From: Micromonospora echinospora
GTDB taxonomy: Bacteria > Actinomycetota > Actinomycetes > Mycobacteriales > Micromonosporaceae
Assembly: GCF_900091495.1 (NCBI RefSeq)
Contig: NZ_LT607413.1
Location: 4,665,001-4,729,000 of the forward strand
DNA length: 64,000 nt
Reading direction: 5' to 3'
Numbering within the stretch: position 1 is the first letter of the stretch; each line of letters opens with the position of its first letter. A program made the position numbers and the translations under genes. The notes under the pieces are model-generated. The model did not search any database, had not been told where the DNA came from, and worked only from the letters and a program-made list of their open reading frames with translations. This document shows positions 19,731 through 32,046 of this stretch, piece by piece.

Positions 19731-19832
19731 CCGGGTGGAAAACCTGCCCGGTGCGGGAGGACAGGAAGCCCGCGACGGAGTACCGTAGATTGCGGAGAGG
19801 CCGCTCCCCCCGTGGCGGCCTCTCCCTTTTTT
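19731..19832 (+). ncRNA. Small RNA candidate with C6 loop and intrinsic terminator, 6C-like
   Basis: The 431-base gap between the GH48 gene and the M23 gene holds four consecutive hairpins: 19731-19751 (CCGGG/CCCGG), 19753-19773 (GCGGG/CCCGC), 19775-19786 (ACGG/CCGT) and 19794-19825. The last has an 11-bp stem, a loop with six C in a row and a following T6 run, one of few classical intrinsic terminators in the window. C6-loop hairpins are the hallmark of the actinobacterial 6C RNA family, which normally has two such loops; only one is obvious here. No promoter was identified. The rest of the gap (19557-19730, 19833-19946) shows nothing. Confidence 0.5.
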
Positions 19833-19946
19833 CGTGGTCCCTCCCGCGCAGCCCCGGCGGCGGCGCGCTCCGGTGGTACGGGCCGCACGTGCGCCGGCTC
19901 CCCGCCCGTCGTCCCCGCCGGGCCGGCGGGGACGACGAGGGTCGAC

Positions 19947-20906
19947 TCAGAGTGTGGTTTCGCCGTTGAGGCCGAAGTAGTCGTGCCATTTTTGGCCGGG
20001 TTGGAAGGTGGTGCCGGTGGAGAGTCCGACGTAGACGTCGTTGGTGGTGTTTTTGGTGAAGACGATGATGTCGTCTTTGTTGTCGCCGTTGGCGTCGGCG
20101 AGGTAGGGGAATTCGCCGGTGAGGCAGAAGTGGTCGTTCCATTTGATGGTGGTGCCGGTGAAGGTGGTGCCGGTGGAGGTGGCGGCGTAGACGTCGGCGT
20201 TGGTGTTGCAGGTGAAGGTGACGATGTCGTCTTTGCCGTCGCCGTTGATGTCGCCGACGCGGGGTTGTTCGGTGCCGACGGCGAAGAGGTCGTGCCATTT
20301 TTGGGGTGTGCTGAAGGTGGTGCCGGTGGAGAGGGCGATGATGACGTCGGCGGCGGTGGTGGGTCCTTGGGTGAAGGTGATGATGTCGTCTTTGCCGTCG
20401 CCGTTGACGTCGCCGAGGGCGGGGTGTTCGCCGGTGATGGAGAAGTAGTCGTGCCATTTGACGGCGGTTCCGGTGAAGGATGTTCCGGTGGAGAGGGCGA
20501 CGTAGACGTCGGCGTTGGTGTCGTGGGTGAAGGTGATGATGTCGTCGCGTCCGTCGCCGTTGACGTCGCCGACGGCGGCGACTTCGTGGTGGGGTGCGAA
20601 CCAGTCGTGCCATTTTTGGCTGCTGGTGAAGGTGGTGCCGGTGGAGAGGGCGACGTAGACGTCGGCGAGGGTGCCGTGGGTGAAGGTGATGATGTCGTCT
20701 TTGTTGTCGCCGTTGAAGTCTCCGGTGAGGAGTGTTTCGCCGTTGAGGCCGAAGAAGTCGTTCCACTTGACGGATGTGCCGGTGAAGGTGGTGCCGGTGG
20801 AGGTGGCGACGTAGACGTCGTTGAGGGTGCCGTGGGTGAAGGTGACGATGTCGTCGCGTCCGTCACCGGTGAAGTCCGTCGGTGACCCCGCCAGATACTT
20901 ACCACC
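19947..20906 (-). repeat. VCBS module DNA repeat, copy A
   Basis: This 960-base stretch is repeated at 22708-23667. I see only two differences, g20832 versus c23593 (His to Gln) and a20895 versus g23656. The first 522 bases also recur at 24792-25313. Coding-strand codons such as AAA for lysine are unusual compared with the surrounding AAG-using genes. Confidence 0.88.
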
Positions 20907-21464
20907 CGACGGTGACGGGCCACAGTTGTCGCTGACCAGGTACTTCTGGTGGTACTGGCCGGGGTAGGGCGCCAACGACATCCCGTTGATCACGATCGTC
21001 TGTCCAACTCCGTTGTAGAGCTGCTCGTAGTGGATGTGCGCGCCGGACGAGTTGCCGGTGCTGCCCGTGGTGCCGATCTGTTGGCCCTGCTGCACGTACG
21101 CCCCGTCGGGCACGGAGTAGTCGCTGAGGTGGAAGTAGTAGGTGGTCCATCCGCCGCCGTGGTCGATGACGATGTAGTTGCCGGCCCCGCTGGGCTGCGA
21201 GTAGCGCCGGGCGACGCCGGCGGCGGAGGCGAGCTGTGGCGTACCTGCGGTGGTCCCGTCGGCCCGGACGAAGTCCAGGGCCAGGCGGACCTCGGCGCTG
21301 TGGTGACCGTAGGTCCACCGCTGCCCGCAGGGGAACGGTGCCTTGAAGTTCGGTGCGGCGAGCGCGGGGGACGGTGTCGCCACCGCCCCGATCAGGACGC
21401 CCGCCGCCAGGGTGAGCAGGGAGGCCAGGACGCGACGCACCCTGCTCCTGGAAAGCCTCGACAT
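19947..21464 (-). CDS. Secreted M23 peptidase with six VCBS/FG-GAP repeats
   Basis: 505 residues. Signal peptide to about 37 (PSPALAA), LytM/M23 domain at about 40-175, then six VCBS repeats of about 50 residues to the end. Metal-site residues visible are H54/H55 and D64 in YGHHSAEVRLALD, H112 in YYFHLSDY and H143/H145 in GAHIHYEQ. M23 enzymes cut peptide cross-links of peptidoglycan outside the cell. Each repeat carries a calcium-loop motif such as DVNGDGRDD or DFNGDNKDD. ATG 21464 starts the signal peptide. It is the last gene of a minus-strand run of four secreted proteins; its repeat module is almost identical in DNA to that of the 22708-24771 gene. Confidence 0.85.
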   Translation of the reverse strand: MSRLSRSRVRRVLASLLTLAAGVLIGAVATPSPALAAPNFKAPFPCGQRWTYGHHSAEVRLALDFVRADGTTAGTPQLASAAGVARRYSQPSGAGNYIVIDHGGGWTTYYFHLSDYSVPDGAYVQQGQQIGTTGSTGNSSGAHIHYEQLYNGVGQTIVINGMSLAPYPGQYHQKYLVSDNCGPSPSGGKYLAGSPTDFTGDGRDDIVTFTHGTLNDVYVATSTGTTFTGTSVKWNDFFGLNGETLLTGDFNGDNKDDIITFTHGTLADVYVALSTGTTFTSSQKWHDWFAPHHEVAAVGDVNGDGRDDIITFTHDTNADVYVALSTGTSFTGTAVKWHDYFSITGEHPALGDVNGDGKDDIITFTQGPTTAADVIIALSTGTTFSTPQKWHDLFAVGTEQPRVGDINGDGKDDIVTFTCNTNADVYAATSTGTTFTGTTIKWNDHFCLTGEFPYLADANGDNKDDIIVFTKNTTNDVYVGLSTGTTFQPGQKWHDYFGLNGETTL

Positions 21465-21642
21465 GGTGACTCCGGTCAGGGGAGGACTCGGCTGGGTGGG
21501 GTGGCGCGCCGTCGGCCCCCGGTCGGGGCTCGTCGGGCGCGGGTGCGGAGCAGCCGCTGGAAGGTCTGCGACCCGGCGGCGGTGGCCGTGCCGACGACGA
21601 CGCGCCGCCGGGCGTGCGTGGCGGCGCGTCGTCGGGCGGCGG

Positions 21643-22638
21643 TCAGCCGGCGCGCCGCAGGCGTCCGAGCATCCCGTTGAGGTCCTGGACGAACATGTCG
21701 TGCCGGAAGAAGTGGCCGCCGGGGCGTTCGTGCCACTCGTGCGGGATTCCGGCGCGGCCGAGGGCACCCCGGAACTCCCGCTGACCGGCCAGCACCTGCG
21801 TCTCGTTGACGGTGTCGAACCAGTTGACCGGGTCGGGCGAGATACCGGCGACCAGGAAGATCCGCTTGTTGCGGTAGCTCTCGATCCGCTGCACGGGGTT
21901 GTCCGCGGTCACCCGCGCCTCGTCCCACAGGGGTGCGCCGTACACGGTGCCCCCGCCGAGTTCCACGGCGGCCGAGGAGAGGTTGGCCCAGTGCACGACG
22001 AGGCCGAAGTCGCGGCGCAGGCTGGCCGGGCCGGAGTGGGAGCTGACCGAGCAGAAGTGCCCGTAGTACTTGGCGGTGTACTTCAGCGCACCGAACCCGC
22101 CCATGGAGAAGCCGGCCACCGCACGGCCGTTGTACTCCGGGAAGGTACGGAAGTTCGCCTCGATCCATGGCAGGAGCTGGGCCATGTGGAAGGTCTCCCA
22201 GTTGCGGGGACCGGTGTTGCTGTGCACCGGGTTGCAGTACCAACCGGTCGCGGCGTCCGGCATGACGATGATGATTTCCCGGCCGGCGGTCAGGTTGATG
22301 ATGTTCTCGTGCATGTGGAAGTGCCGGAAGTCGGAGGCCCCGCCGTGCAGCAAATACAGCACCGGGTACCGCTTGCCGCTGGTGTGGTACCCGTCCGGCA
22401 GCAGGACGTTGACACCCGGGTCCCACTCGATGGCGTCGGTGGCGAACCGGTAGTACTGCAACCGGCCGCCGTTCTCGTTCCGGTCGACGATGCGCAGGCC
22501 GTGGCCGTCCTGCGCGGCGTGCGCCGCCGTCGACGACAGCAGCGGTCCGGCGAGCGCGCCGGCCACGGTGGCGCCCGCCGCGCTGGCCAGCAGGCGTCGG
22601 CGGCTCAGGGGGCGACGGGTGGTGGGAATGTGGTCCAT
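21643..22638 (-). CDS. Secreted alpha/beta-hydrolase esterase (PF00756, antigen-85/feruloyl-esterase-like)
   Basis: 331 residues. The N-terminus has a twin-arginine signal (SRRRLLASAAG) with cleavage near AAHAAQ, so the folded protein is exported. The nucleophile elbow is AGFSMGGFGALKY (Ser178), and the C-terminal histidine is in PGGHFFRHDMF. The acid residue is probably in the SPDPVNWFD or nearby region. This esterase family contains antigen 85 mycolyltransferases, feruloyl/acetyl esterases and S-formylglutathione hydrolase; the substrate cannot be set from sequence. A GGAGGAACC site precedes ATG 22638. It sits between two peptidoglycan hydrolases on the same strand, gaps 69 and 178 bases, suggesting cotranscription and an ester target in a wall. 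Confidence 0.85.
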   Translation of the reverse strand: MDHIPTTRRPLSRRRLLASAAGATVAGALAGPLLSSTAAHAAQDGHGLRIVDRNENGGRLQYYRFATDAIEWDPGVNVLLPDGYHTSGKRYPVLYLLHGGASDFRHFHMHENIINLTAGREIIIVMPDAATGWYCNPVHSNTGPRNWETFHMAQLLPWIEANFRTFPEYNGRAVAGFSMGGFGALKYTAKYYGHFCSVSSHSGPASLRRDFGLVVHWANLSSAAVELGGGTVYGAPLWDEARVTADNPVQRIESYRNKRIFLVAGISPDPVNWFDTVNETQVLAGQREFRGALGRAGIPHEWHERPGGHFFRHDMFVQDLNGMLGRLRRAG

Positions 22639-22707
22639 GGTTCCTCCATCGGGTACGGCCGCGCCGCAGGGACGACTGCGGCGCGGCGTCTGTCCACTCA
22701 GGACGGG

Positions 22708-23667
22708 TCAGAGTGTGGTTTCGCCGTTGAGGCCGAAGTAGTCGTGCCATTTTTGGCCGGGTTGGAAGGTGGTGCCGGTGGAGAGTCCGACGTAGACGTC
22801 GTTGGTGGTGTTTTTGGTGAAGACGATGATGTCGTCTTTGTTGTCGCCGTTGGCGTCGGCGAGGTAGGGGAATTCGCCGGTGAGGCAGAAGTGGTCGTTC
22901 CATTTGATGGTGGTGCCGGTGAAGGTGGTGCCGGTGGAGGTGGCGGCGTAGACGTCGGCGTTGGTGTTGCAGGTGAAGGTGACGATGTCGTCTTTGCCGT
23001 CGCCGTTGATGTCGCCGACGCGGGGTTGTTCGGTGCCGACGGCGAAGAGGTCGTGCCATTTTTGGGGTGTGCTGAAGGTGGTGCCGGTGGAGAGGGCGAT
23101 GATGACGTCGGCGGCGGTGGTGGGTCCTTGGGTGAAGGTGATGATGTCGTCTTTGCCGTCGCCGTTGACGTCGCCGAGGGCGGGGTGTTCGCCGGTGATG
23201 GAGAAGTAGTCGTGCCATTTGACGGCGGTTCCGGTGAAGGATGTTCCGGTGGAGAGGGCGACGTAGACGTCGGCGTTGGTGTCGTGGGTGAAGGTGATGA
23301 TGTCGTCGCGTCCGTCGCCGTTGACGTCGCCGACGGCGGCGACTTCGTGGTGGGGTGCGAACCAGTCGTGCCATTTTTGGCTGCTGGTGAAGGTGGTGCC
23401 GGTGGAGAGGGCGACGTAGACGTCGGCGAGGGTGCCGTGGGTGAAGGTGATGATGTCGTCTTTGTTGTCGCCGTTGAAGTCTCCGGTGAGGAGTGTTTCG
23501 CCGTTGAGGCCGAAGAAGTCGTTCCACTTGACGGATGTGCCGGTGAAGGTGGTGCCGGTGGAGGTGGCGACGTAGACGTCGTTGAGGGTGCCCTGGGTGA
23601 AGGTGACGATGTCGTCGCGTCCGTCACCGGTGAAGTCCGTCGGTGACCCCGCCAGGTACTTACCACC
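22708..23667 (-). repeat. VCBS module DNA repeat, copy B
   Basis: 960 bases, offset 2761 from copy A with two mismatches seen. Identity starts exactly at the stop codon and ends six bases after KYLAG codons, so the duplicated unit is the module plus a short linker, not the enzyme domains. Confidence 0.88.
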
Positions 23668-24771
23668 GGAGCCGCCGCCGGCGTTGACCAGCGAGATGTA
23701 GTAGTCCCAGTTCCAGTGCGGACCGGGGTCGGTGTGGTCGTTGCCCGGGATCTCGTAGTGGGCCTTGATCGCGGTGCGGTTCTTCGGCAGGCCGTACTTG
23801 TCGCAGAGATAGCGGGTCAGCGCGGCCGACGACCGGTACATCGCGTCGGTGAACCAGGCCGGGTTGTCGACGTAGCCCTCGTGTTCGATGCCCACCGAGT
23901 ACGGGTTGCCCGACCGCGCGTGGTAGGCGGTGTCGCCCTCGCGCACCATCTGGGTGATCTCGCCGTTGCTGGACTTCACGACGTAGTGCGCGCTCACCCC
24001 CGACGACGGGTTCTGGAACCAGCTGATCGTGCCGGCGTACGAGCCCTGGGTCACGTGGATCACCACGGTGGTGATCCGCGAGGACCGGCCGGCCGAGTAG
24101 TTGCCGCCGTGCGCGGCGACCCACCGGGCCGGCGGGTACTCCGGCACCGCCGCCGCGCCGACGCCCGAGGTGGCCGATCCGGCGGGGGCGACGCGGGCGT
24201 ACCGGCCGAGTTCCGGCTGGACCCGCTGCGGCGTGACCCGTACGGCGGTCGTGGTGATGCCGGCGTGCAGGAGGTCGTAGACGTGGTCGGCGTACAGGCG
24301 TGCCGTCGCGTCGTCGACGGCGTGCGCGTACCGCGCGACCACCGGGTACCAGGCGGAGATCCGGTCCCGGTCGGCGGCGGTCAGCCGCTCGGCGTCGGCG
24401 ATGTCCCGCAGGAGGGCCGCGCCGCCCCTGACGTTGGCCGAGGTCACCGACCGGAGCGTGGACACCGGTTGCCCGGTCAGCTCGGCCGCCCGTTCCAGGG
24501 TGCGCTGGCGGGGGTTGCTGACCAGGTGCATGACGCCGTAGCCGTTGGCCTGGCTGGGGCTGCCCTCGTGCCCGTCGAGCCGGGTCTCGCCGTAGCCGAC
24601 GGCGACCAGCAGGTCCTTCGGGACGTCGAACTCACTGGCCGCACGGGCGAAGGCCGCGTCGAGCGGGCTGGTGGGTCCGGCGGTCGCGGGGGCGGGCGCG
24701 ACGGGGCTCAGCAGCGCTGCCGCGAGGACGGCGGCGACGCCCCCGCGCCAGGGGAGTCCGGTGGGTGGCAT
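22708..24771 (-). CDS. Secreted transglycosylase-like plus N-acetylmuramoyl-L-alanine amidase with VCBS repeats
   Basis: 687 residues. Signal peptide to about 31 (PAPATAG), a lysozyme-fold domain at about 35-170 (ASEFDVPKDLLVAVGYGETRLDG, with the glutamate in YGETRL as likely catalyst), then an Amidase_2 domain at about 190-360 with zinc ligands in VVIHVTQG and in KAHYEIPGNDHTDPGPHW. A GGGSGGKYLAGSP linker leads to six VCBS repeats. It would cut glycan strands and the amide between muramic acid and the stem peptide. It is encoded 20 bases downstream of the 24792-26243 gene, so they share a transcript. The repeat module matches copy A almost base for base. Confidence 0.85.
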   Translation of the reverse strand: MPPTGLPWRGGVAAVLAAALLSPVAPAPATAGPTSPLDAAFARAASEFDVPKDLLVAVGYGETRLDGHEGSPSQANGYGVMHLVSNPRQRTLERAAELTGQPVSTLRSVTSANVRGGAALLRDIADAERLTAADRDRISAWYPVVARYAHAVDDATARLYADHVYDLLHAGITTTAVRVTPQRVQPELGRYARVAPAGSATSGVGAAAVPEYPPARWVAAHGGNYSAGRSSRITTVVIHVTQGSYAGTISWFQNPSSGVSAHYVVKSSNGEITQMVREGDTAYHARSGNPYSVGIEHEGYVDNPAWFTDAMYRSSAALTRYLCDKYGLPKNRTAIKAHYEIPGNDHTDPGPHWNWDYYISLVNAGGGSGGKYLAGSPTDFTGDGRDDIVTFTQGTLNDVYVATSTGTTFTGTSVKWNDFFGLNGETLLTGDFNGDNKDDIITFTHGTLADVYVALSTGTTFTSSQKWHDWFAPHHEVAAVGDVNGDGRDDIITFTHDTNADVYVALSTGTSFTGTAVKWHDYFSITGEHPALGDVNGDGKDDIITFTQGPTTAADVIIALSTGTTFSTPQKWHDLFAVGTEQPRVGDINGDGKDDIVTFTCNTNADVYAATSTGTTFTGTTIKWNDHFCLTGEFPYLADANGDNKDDIIVFTKNTTNDVYVGLSTGTTFQPGQKWHDYFGLNGETTL

Positions 24772-24791
24772 GGTGGTCTCCCGTTCGCGGG

Positions 24792-25313
24792 TCAGAGTGT
24801 GGTTTCGCCGTTGAGGCCGAAGTAGTCGTGCCATTTTTGGCCGGGTTGGAAGGTGGTGCCGGTGGAGAGTCCGACGTAGACGTCGTTGGTGGTGTTTTTG
24901 GTGAAGACGATGATGTCGTCTTTGTTGTCGCCGTTGGCGTCGGCGAGGTAGGGGAATTCGCCGGTGAGGCAGAAGTGGTCGTTCCATTTGATGGTGGTGC
25001 CGGTGAAGGTGGTGCCGGTGGAGGTGGCGGCGTAGACGTCGGCGTTGGTGTTGCAGGTGAAGGTGACGATGTCGTCTTTGCCGTCGCCGTTGATGTCGCC
25101 GACGCGGGGTTGTTCGGTGCCGACGGCGAAGAGGTCGTGCCATTTTTGGGGTGTGCTGAAGGTGGTGCCGGTGGAGAGGGCGATGATGACGTCGGCGGCG
25201 GTGGTGGGTCCTTGGGTGAAGGTGATGATGTCGTCTTTGCCGTCGCCGTTGACGTCGCCGAGGGCGGGGTGTTCGCCGGTGATGGAGAAGTAGTCGTGCC
25301 ATTTGACGGCGGT
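24792..25313 (-). repeat. VCBS module DNA repeat, copy C (partial)
   Basis: 522 bases match the first 522 bases of copies A and B with no difference noticed. At 25314 identity stops abruptly while the protein similarity continues, which is the edge expected from gene conversion. Confidence 0.85.
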
Positions 25314-26243
25314 GCCGGCGAACGATGTTCCGGTGGAGAGCGCCACGTACACGTCGCCGGCCGCGTCGTGGGTGAAGGCGACGATGTCGTCCTTGCCGTC
25401 GCCGTTGACGTCGCCGACCGCGCCGATCTCCGCGCCGGGGGCGAACCAGTCGTGCCACTTCTGGCCGCCGGTGAAGCCGGTGCCGGTGGAGAGCGCCACG
25501 TAGACGTCGCCGGTGTTGCTGTGGGCGAAGGTGACGATGTCGTCCTTGCCGTCGCCGTTGACGTCGCCGGTCGAGGCCGTCTCGCCGCCGATCGAGAAGA
25601 AGTCGTTCCACTTCACCGAGGTTCCGGCGAAGCCGGTGCCGGTGGAGGTGCTGACGTAGACGTCGGCGAGGGCGTTCTGGGTGAAGGTGATGATGTCGTC
25701 GCGTCCGTCACCGCTGACGTCGGTGGCGGACCCGGCGGCCATGGCGTGGGTGCGCGCCGCCTCGTTCAGCAGGGTCCGCGCCTTGGTCGCCGCCTGGTCG
25801 TAGCGGTCCGGGAAGCCGGAGCGTTGCACGCACTGGGCGACCTGGCCGGCGGTGTAGTGGGGGTTGTTCCGGTCGCAGACGATCGCGCGGGTGACGTACT
25901 GCGTGCTGGCGTAGACCGGGTCCATGATCTGCTCCGGCGTGCCCCAGCCGTAGTCCCACCGCTGTTGGAAGACCCCGAGCGAGGACTTGTCGCCGCACGG
26001 CAGGTTGTTCATGTGCGACTCGACCCAGCCGGCCTCGAACGCGGACAGCATGACCTTGTCGTTGACGTTGTGGGCACGGGCTACCCGGTAGACGATCACG
26101 GTGATCGCGGGGTCGTGGTTGGCGGGAATGGAGGCACAGGCCAGCGTTCCGACCGGAGCGTCGGCGTGCGCCGGAGCGGCCACCACGACCGACGCCAGCG
26201 CGGTGCAGAGGCTGACCAGCAGAGCGAGGGGAGTACGTCTCAC
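24792..26243 (-). CDS. Secreted lysozyme-like protein with VCBS repeats
   Basis: 483 residues. Signal peptide 1-27 (VVAAPAHA), a lysozyme/transglycosylase-like domain at about 30-165 (KVMLSAFEAGWVESHMNNLPCG, LGVFQQR), then six VCBS repeats (DVSGDGRDD, DVNGDGKDD and so on). The likely catalytic glutamate is in AGWVES, although the domain is divergent and glycan cleavage is inferred. GTG 26243 has AAGAGGAG upstream. It is the first gene of the minus-strand run, under a TTGACA-N17-GATACT promoter with an AATCGATT operator. The C-terminal 174 codons match copy A nearly exactly while the first repeats use ordinary high-GC codons. Confidence 0.8.
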   Translation of the reverse strand: MRRTPLALLVSLCTALASVVVAAPAHADAPVGTLACASIPANHDPAITVIVYRVARAHNVNDKVMLSAFEAGWVESHMNNLPCGDKSSLGVFQQRWDYGWGTPEQIMDPVYASTQYVTRAIVCDRNNPHYTAGQVAQCVQRSGFPDRYDQAATKARTLLNEAARTHAMAAGSATDVSGDGRDDIITFTQNALADVYVSTSTGTGFAGTSVKWNDFFSIGGETASTGDVNGDGKDDIVTFAHSNTGDVYVALSTGTGFTGGQKWHDWFAPGAEIGAVGDVNGDGKDDIVAFTHDAAGDVYVALSTGTSFAGTAVKWHDYFSITGEHPALGDVNGDGKDDIITFTQGPTTAADVIIALSTGTTFSTPQKWHDLFAVGTEQPRVGDINGDGKDDIVTFTCNTNADVYAATSTGTTFTGTTIKWNDHFCLTGEFPYLADANGDNKDDIIVFTKNTTNDVYVGLSTGTTFQPGQKWHDYFGLNGETTL

Positions 26244-26345
26244 GATGCTCCTCTTCAGGGGGCGTCAGCGGGTCGGCGAGCGGCGCCACGGAACGGGTCT
26301 GGTGCCGGCGCGGGGTGCTGCCGGTGGGTGGCCGTGTGTACGTGA

Positions 26346-26391
26346 GAAATCGATTGCCGAGGAGTATCGCCAGGACCATCACCGATGTCAA
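26346..26391 (-). promoter_or_regulatory. Promoter and LacI-type operator of the secreted lytic genes
   Basis: On the minus strand TTGACA (26386-26391), a 17-base spacer and GATACT (26363-26368) form a near-consensus promoter. Four bases downstream lies GGCAATCGATTTC (26346-26358), centred on the palindrome AATCGATT, so a repressor would cover the transcription start. The start codon is about 100 bases further on. Confidence 0.78.
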
Positions 26392-26438
26392 TGTGCCGTG
26401 AAGTTCTCCTTCGGCAACTGGGCGGTAACGGTAAAGTA

Positions 26439-29806
<3,368 letters not shown>

Positions 29807-29807
<1 letters not shown>

Positions 29808-31930
29808 TGCGGATCCCCCGGATGCTCGCGGTGCTGCTGCTGGGCGCCGTCCTGGTGACCGTCCCGGCCGGGCCGGCCGCCGCCGAGGACGTCGTACGGG
29901 CGGAGGCGGAGGCGCTGACCGTGACCTCGTCCACCGCCCCGGTCGAGGCGCAGGCCAACTGCTGCGGGGTCGCCTGGTCGGCCGGCCGTCAGCTCTGGCT
30001 GCGGGCGGCTCGGGCGGGGGACTCGGTCACCGTGACGCTGCCGCCGGTGCCGGCCGGACAGTACGACCTCGGTGCCGTGCTCACCCGGGCCGCCGACTAC
30101 GGCACCCTGCGCTTCGCCGTCGACGGGGTGGCCGTCGGTCAGCTCTTCGACGGCTACGCGCCCACCGTGCGGCGCGTCGAGGCGGTGCCGCTGGGGTCGG
30201 CCTCGCTCACCGCCGGCACCCACCGGCTGACCGTGACGGTGACCGGGCGGTCCGCGTCGTCGACCGGCTTCTTCGCCGGCCTGGACACGATCGCCCTGCG
30301 CCGCGTCGGCCCGCTGGCGTCGGTGACCACCACGGCGTACGAGAGGGTGGGCGAGACACCGGCGCGGGGGCCGCTGACCCGGGTCTACGACCCGGGCGTG
30401 GGGGAGCCGGTGGCCTGGTACTACAACGACCACACCCTCGTGCGTGACGAGCGGACCGGGCTGTGGCACGTCTTCGCCATCACCCACGCGGAGCCGGGCG
30501 CGCCGCAGGACGAGAAGAGCTTCGGTCACGCGACCGCGCCCACGCCCACCGGACCGTGGACGAAACAACCACCGGCGCTGGTGGCCGACCCGACGGCCGG
30601 CGAACAGTGGATCTGGGCGCCGCACGTCGTGCACGACCGGGGCGTCTACTACATGTTCTACGCGGCCGGAAGTCCCGACTACGCGAACTACCGGATGCAC
30701 CTGGCCACCTCGACCGACCTGTTCACCTGGACCCGCAGCCCGGCCAACCCACTGTTCACCGACGGCTGGGAGGGACGCGACCCGATGGTGACCCGGGTCG
30801 GTGACCGGTGGGTCATGTACTACACGGCGACCTCCCACCCGCAGGGCGGCAACCACGTGGTCGCCTACCGCACCAGCACCGACCTGCGGACCTGGAGCGG
30901 GCGGGGCGTCGCGTACGCGTCGCCGCACACCGGGCGGGCGGCCGGGCAGACGGAGTCGCCGTTCGTGGTGCGCCGGGGGGACTGGTGGTACCTCTTCGTC
31001 TGCTGCGACGGCACGGACTACGGCGCGGCGTACCGGCGCACCGCGGTCTACCGCAGCCGGGACCCCCTGCGGTTCGAGGGGGCGGAGAAGGTGACCGTGC
31101 TCGACGCGCACGCCGCGGAGGTCGTGGTCGACGGCGGGAACTGGTATCTCAGTCACGCCGGTTGGGGTCAGGGCGGGCTCTGGCTCGCCCCGCTGACCTG
31201 GTCCACCGGGGTCGTCGCCCGGGGCTACCAGGTGAGCACCGGATTCCTGCGTGCCGACGTGCGGACCTGGCCGCACACCCGGATCGCGTCCCTGGAGGTC
31301 GACCCGGCGGGCGCGGGGGCGTACCGGTCGGCGTTGGACTCGTCGCACCGGGGGACCGGTCCCTACCTGGCGGTCGGCCGGTTCGACGTCACCGACCGGG
31401 CGGGTCCGCCGGCCCGGGTGGACGTCTCCGCCGACGGTTCCCGGCTCCACCTGGTCGGCATGCGGATGGGGGACGAGCCGGTCACCGCCGACTGGCTGCT
31501 CACCGTGGCGCCCCGGTGGACCGGCCCGGGGTTGCAGAGCGACGTCACCTGGTCGGTGACCGGCCCGACGACGGCACCGGTGTGGGAGGTGGCGTTCAAC
31601 GTCGACGGCGCGCTGCCGGCGGTCGGTGACCCCGCCGTGGCGTCCCGGCCGACCGGTGACGTGACGGGCATGCCGACGTGGTCGATGACCTCGGGAGCGG
31701 ACCTGTCCCTCGTCGCCGCGCACCGCTGGGCCTCGGCCTGGCGCGGTGACAACACCTGGTACGACGCGGGCCACGCGATGGCCGCTTGGCAGCCGCTCTG
31801 GCGCACCGGTGGCGTCTCCTGGCCGCCCGGCCAGTATCCGGGTGGGACGTGGCGGTTCGCTGCCAGCGGGGTGGGGCGGGACACCGCGTTCGCGGAGACA
31901 GTCCACGCGGCTGTCAACGCGGTGCCGTGA
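29807..31930 (+). CDS. Secreted GH43/GH32-superfamily furanosidase
   Basis: 707 residues. Signal peptide to about 25, a beta-sandwich at about 26-165 (VVRAEAEALTV, typical of CBM6/35-like domains), then a five-bladed propeller at about 180-480. Candidate catalytic residues are the aspartate in YYNDHTLVRD, the aspartate in GRDPMVTR and the glutamate in TESPFVVR, the D/D/E layout of GH43 and GH32. A C-terminal beta domain of about 200 residues follows. The enzyme should remove arabinofuranosyl, galactofuranosyl or fructofuranosyl units outside the cell. TGATG overlap with the GH172 gene means coupled synthesis. It lacks the VCBS module of its neighbours. Confidence 0.78.
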
Positions 31931-32013
31931 ATGGTCGCGCCGGGTGGGCCGGATCGTGGCCTGAACCGTGCCGACGAGCCTCACGGCAGGGCGCTGTCCG
32001 TCCATGCTCGCCA

Positions 32014-32026
32014 GCAATCGATGTCC
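32014..32026 (+). promoter_or_regulatory. Degenerate LacI-type operator before the sugar importer
   Basis: GCAATCGATGTCC differs from the AATCGATT core in its last base. It lies 21 bases before the ATPase start in the 116-base gap. No good promoter hexamers accompany it, so it may be an internal operator. Confidence 0.45.
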
Positions 32027-32046
32027 GGACTGCTGCGGAGGCCCCG

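Noticed and set aside
19812..20885. Long plus-strand open frames through the VCBS modules (also 21343-23646 and 24765-26345), rich in Gly, Val and Asp
   Set aside because: They are antisense shadows of the repeat-encoding genes, have no ribosome site or signal, and repeat only because the underlying DNA repeats.
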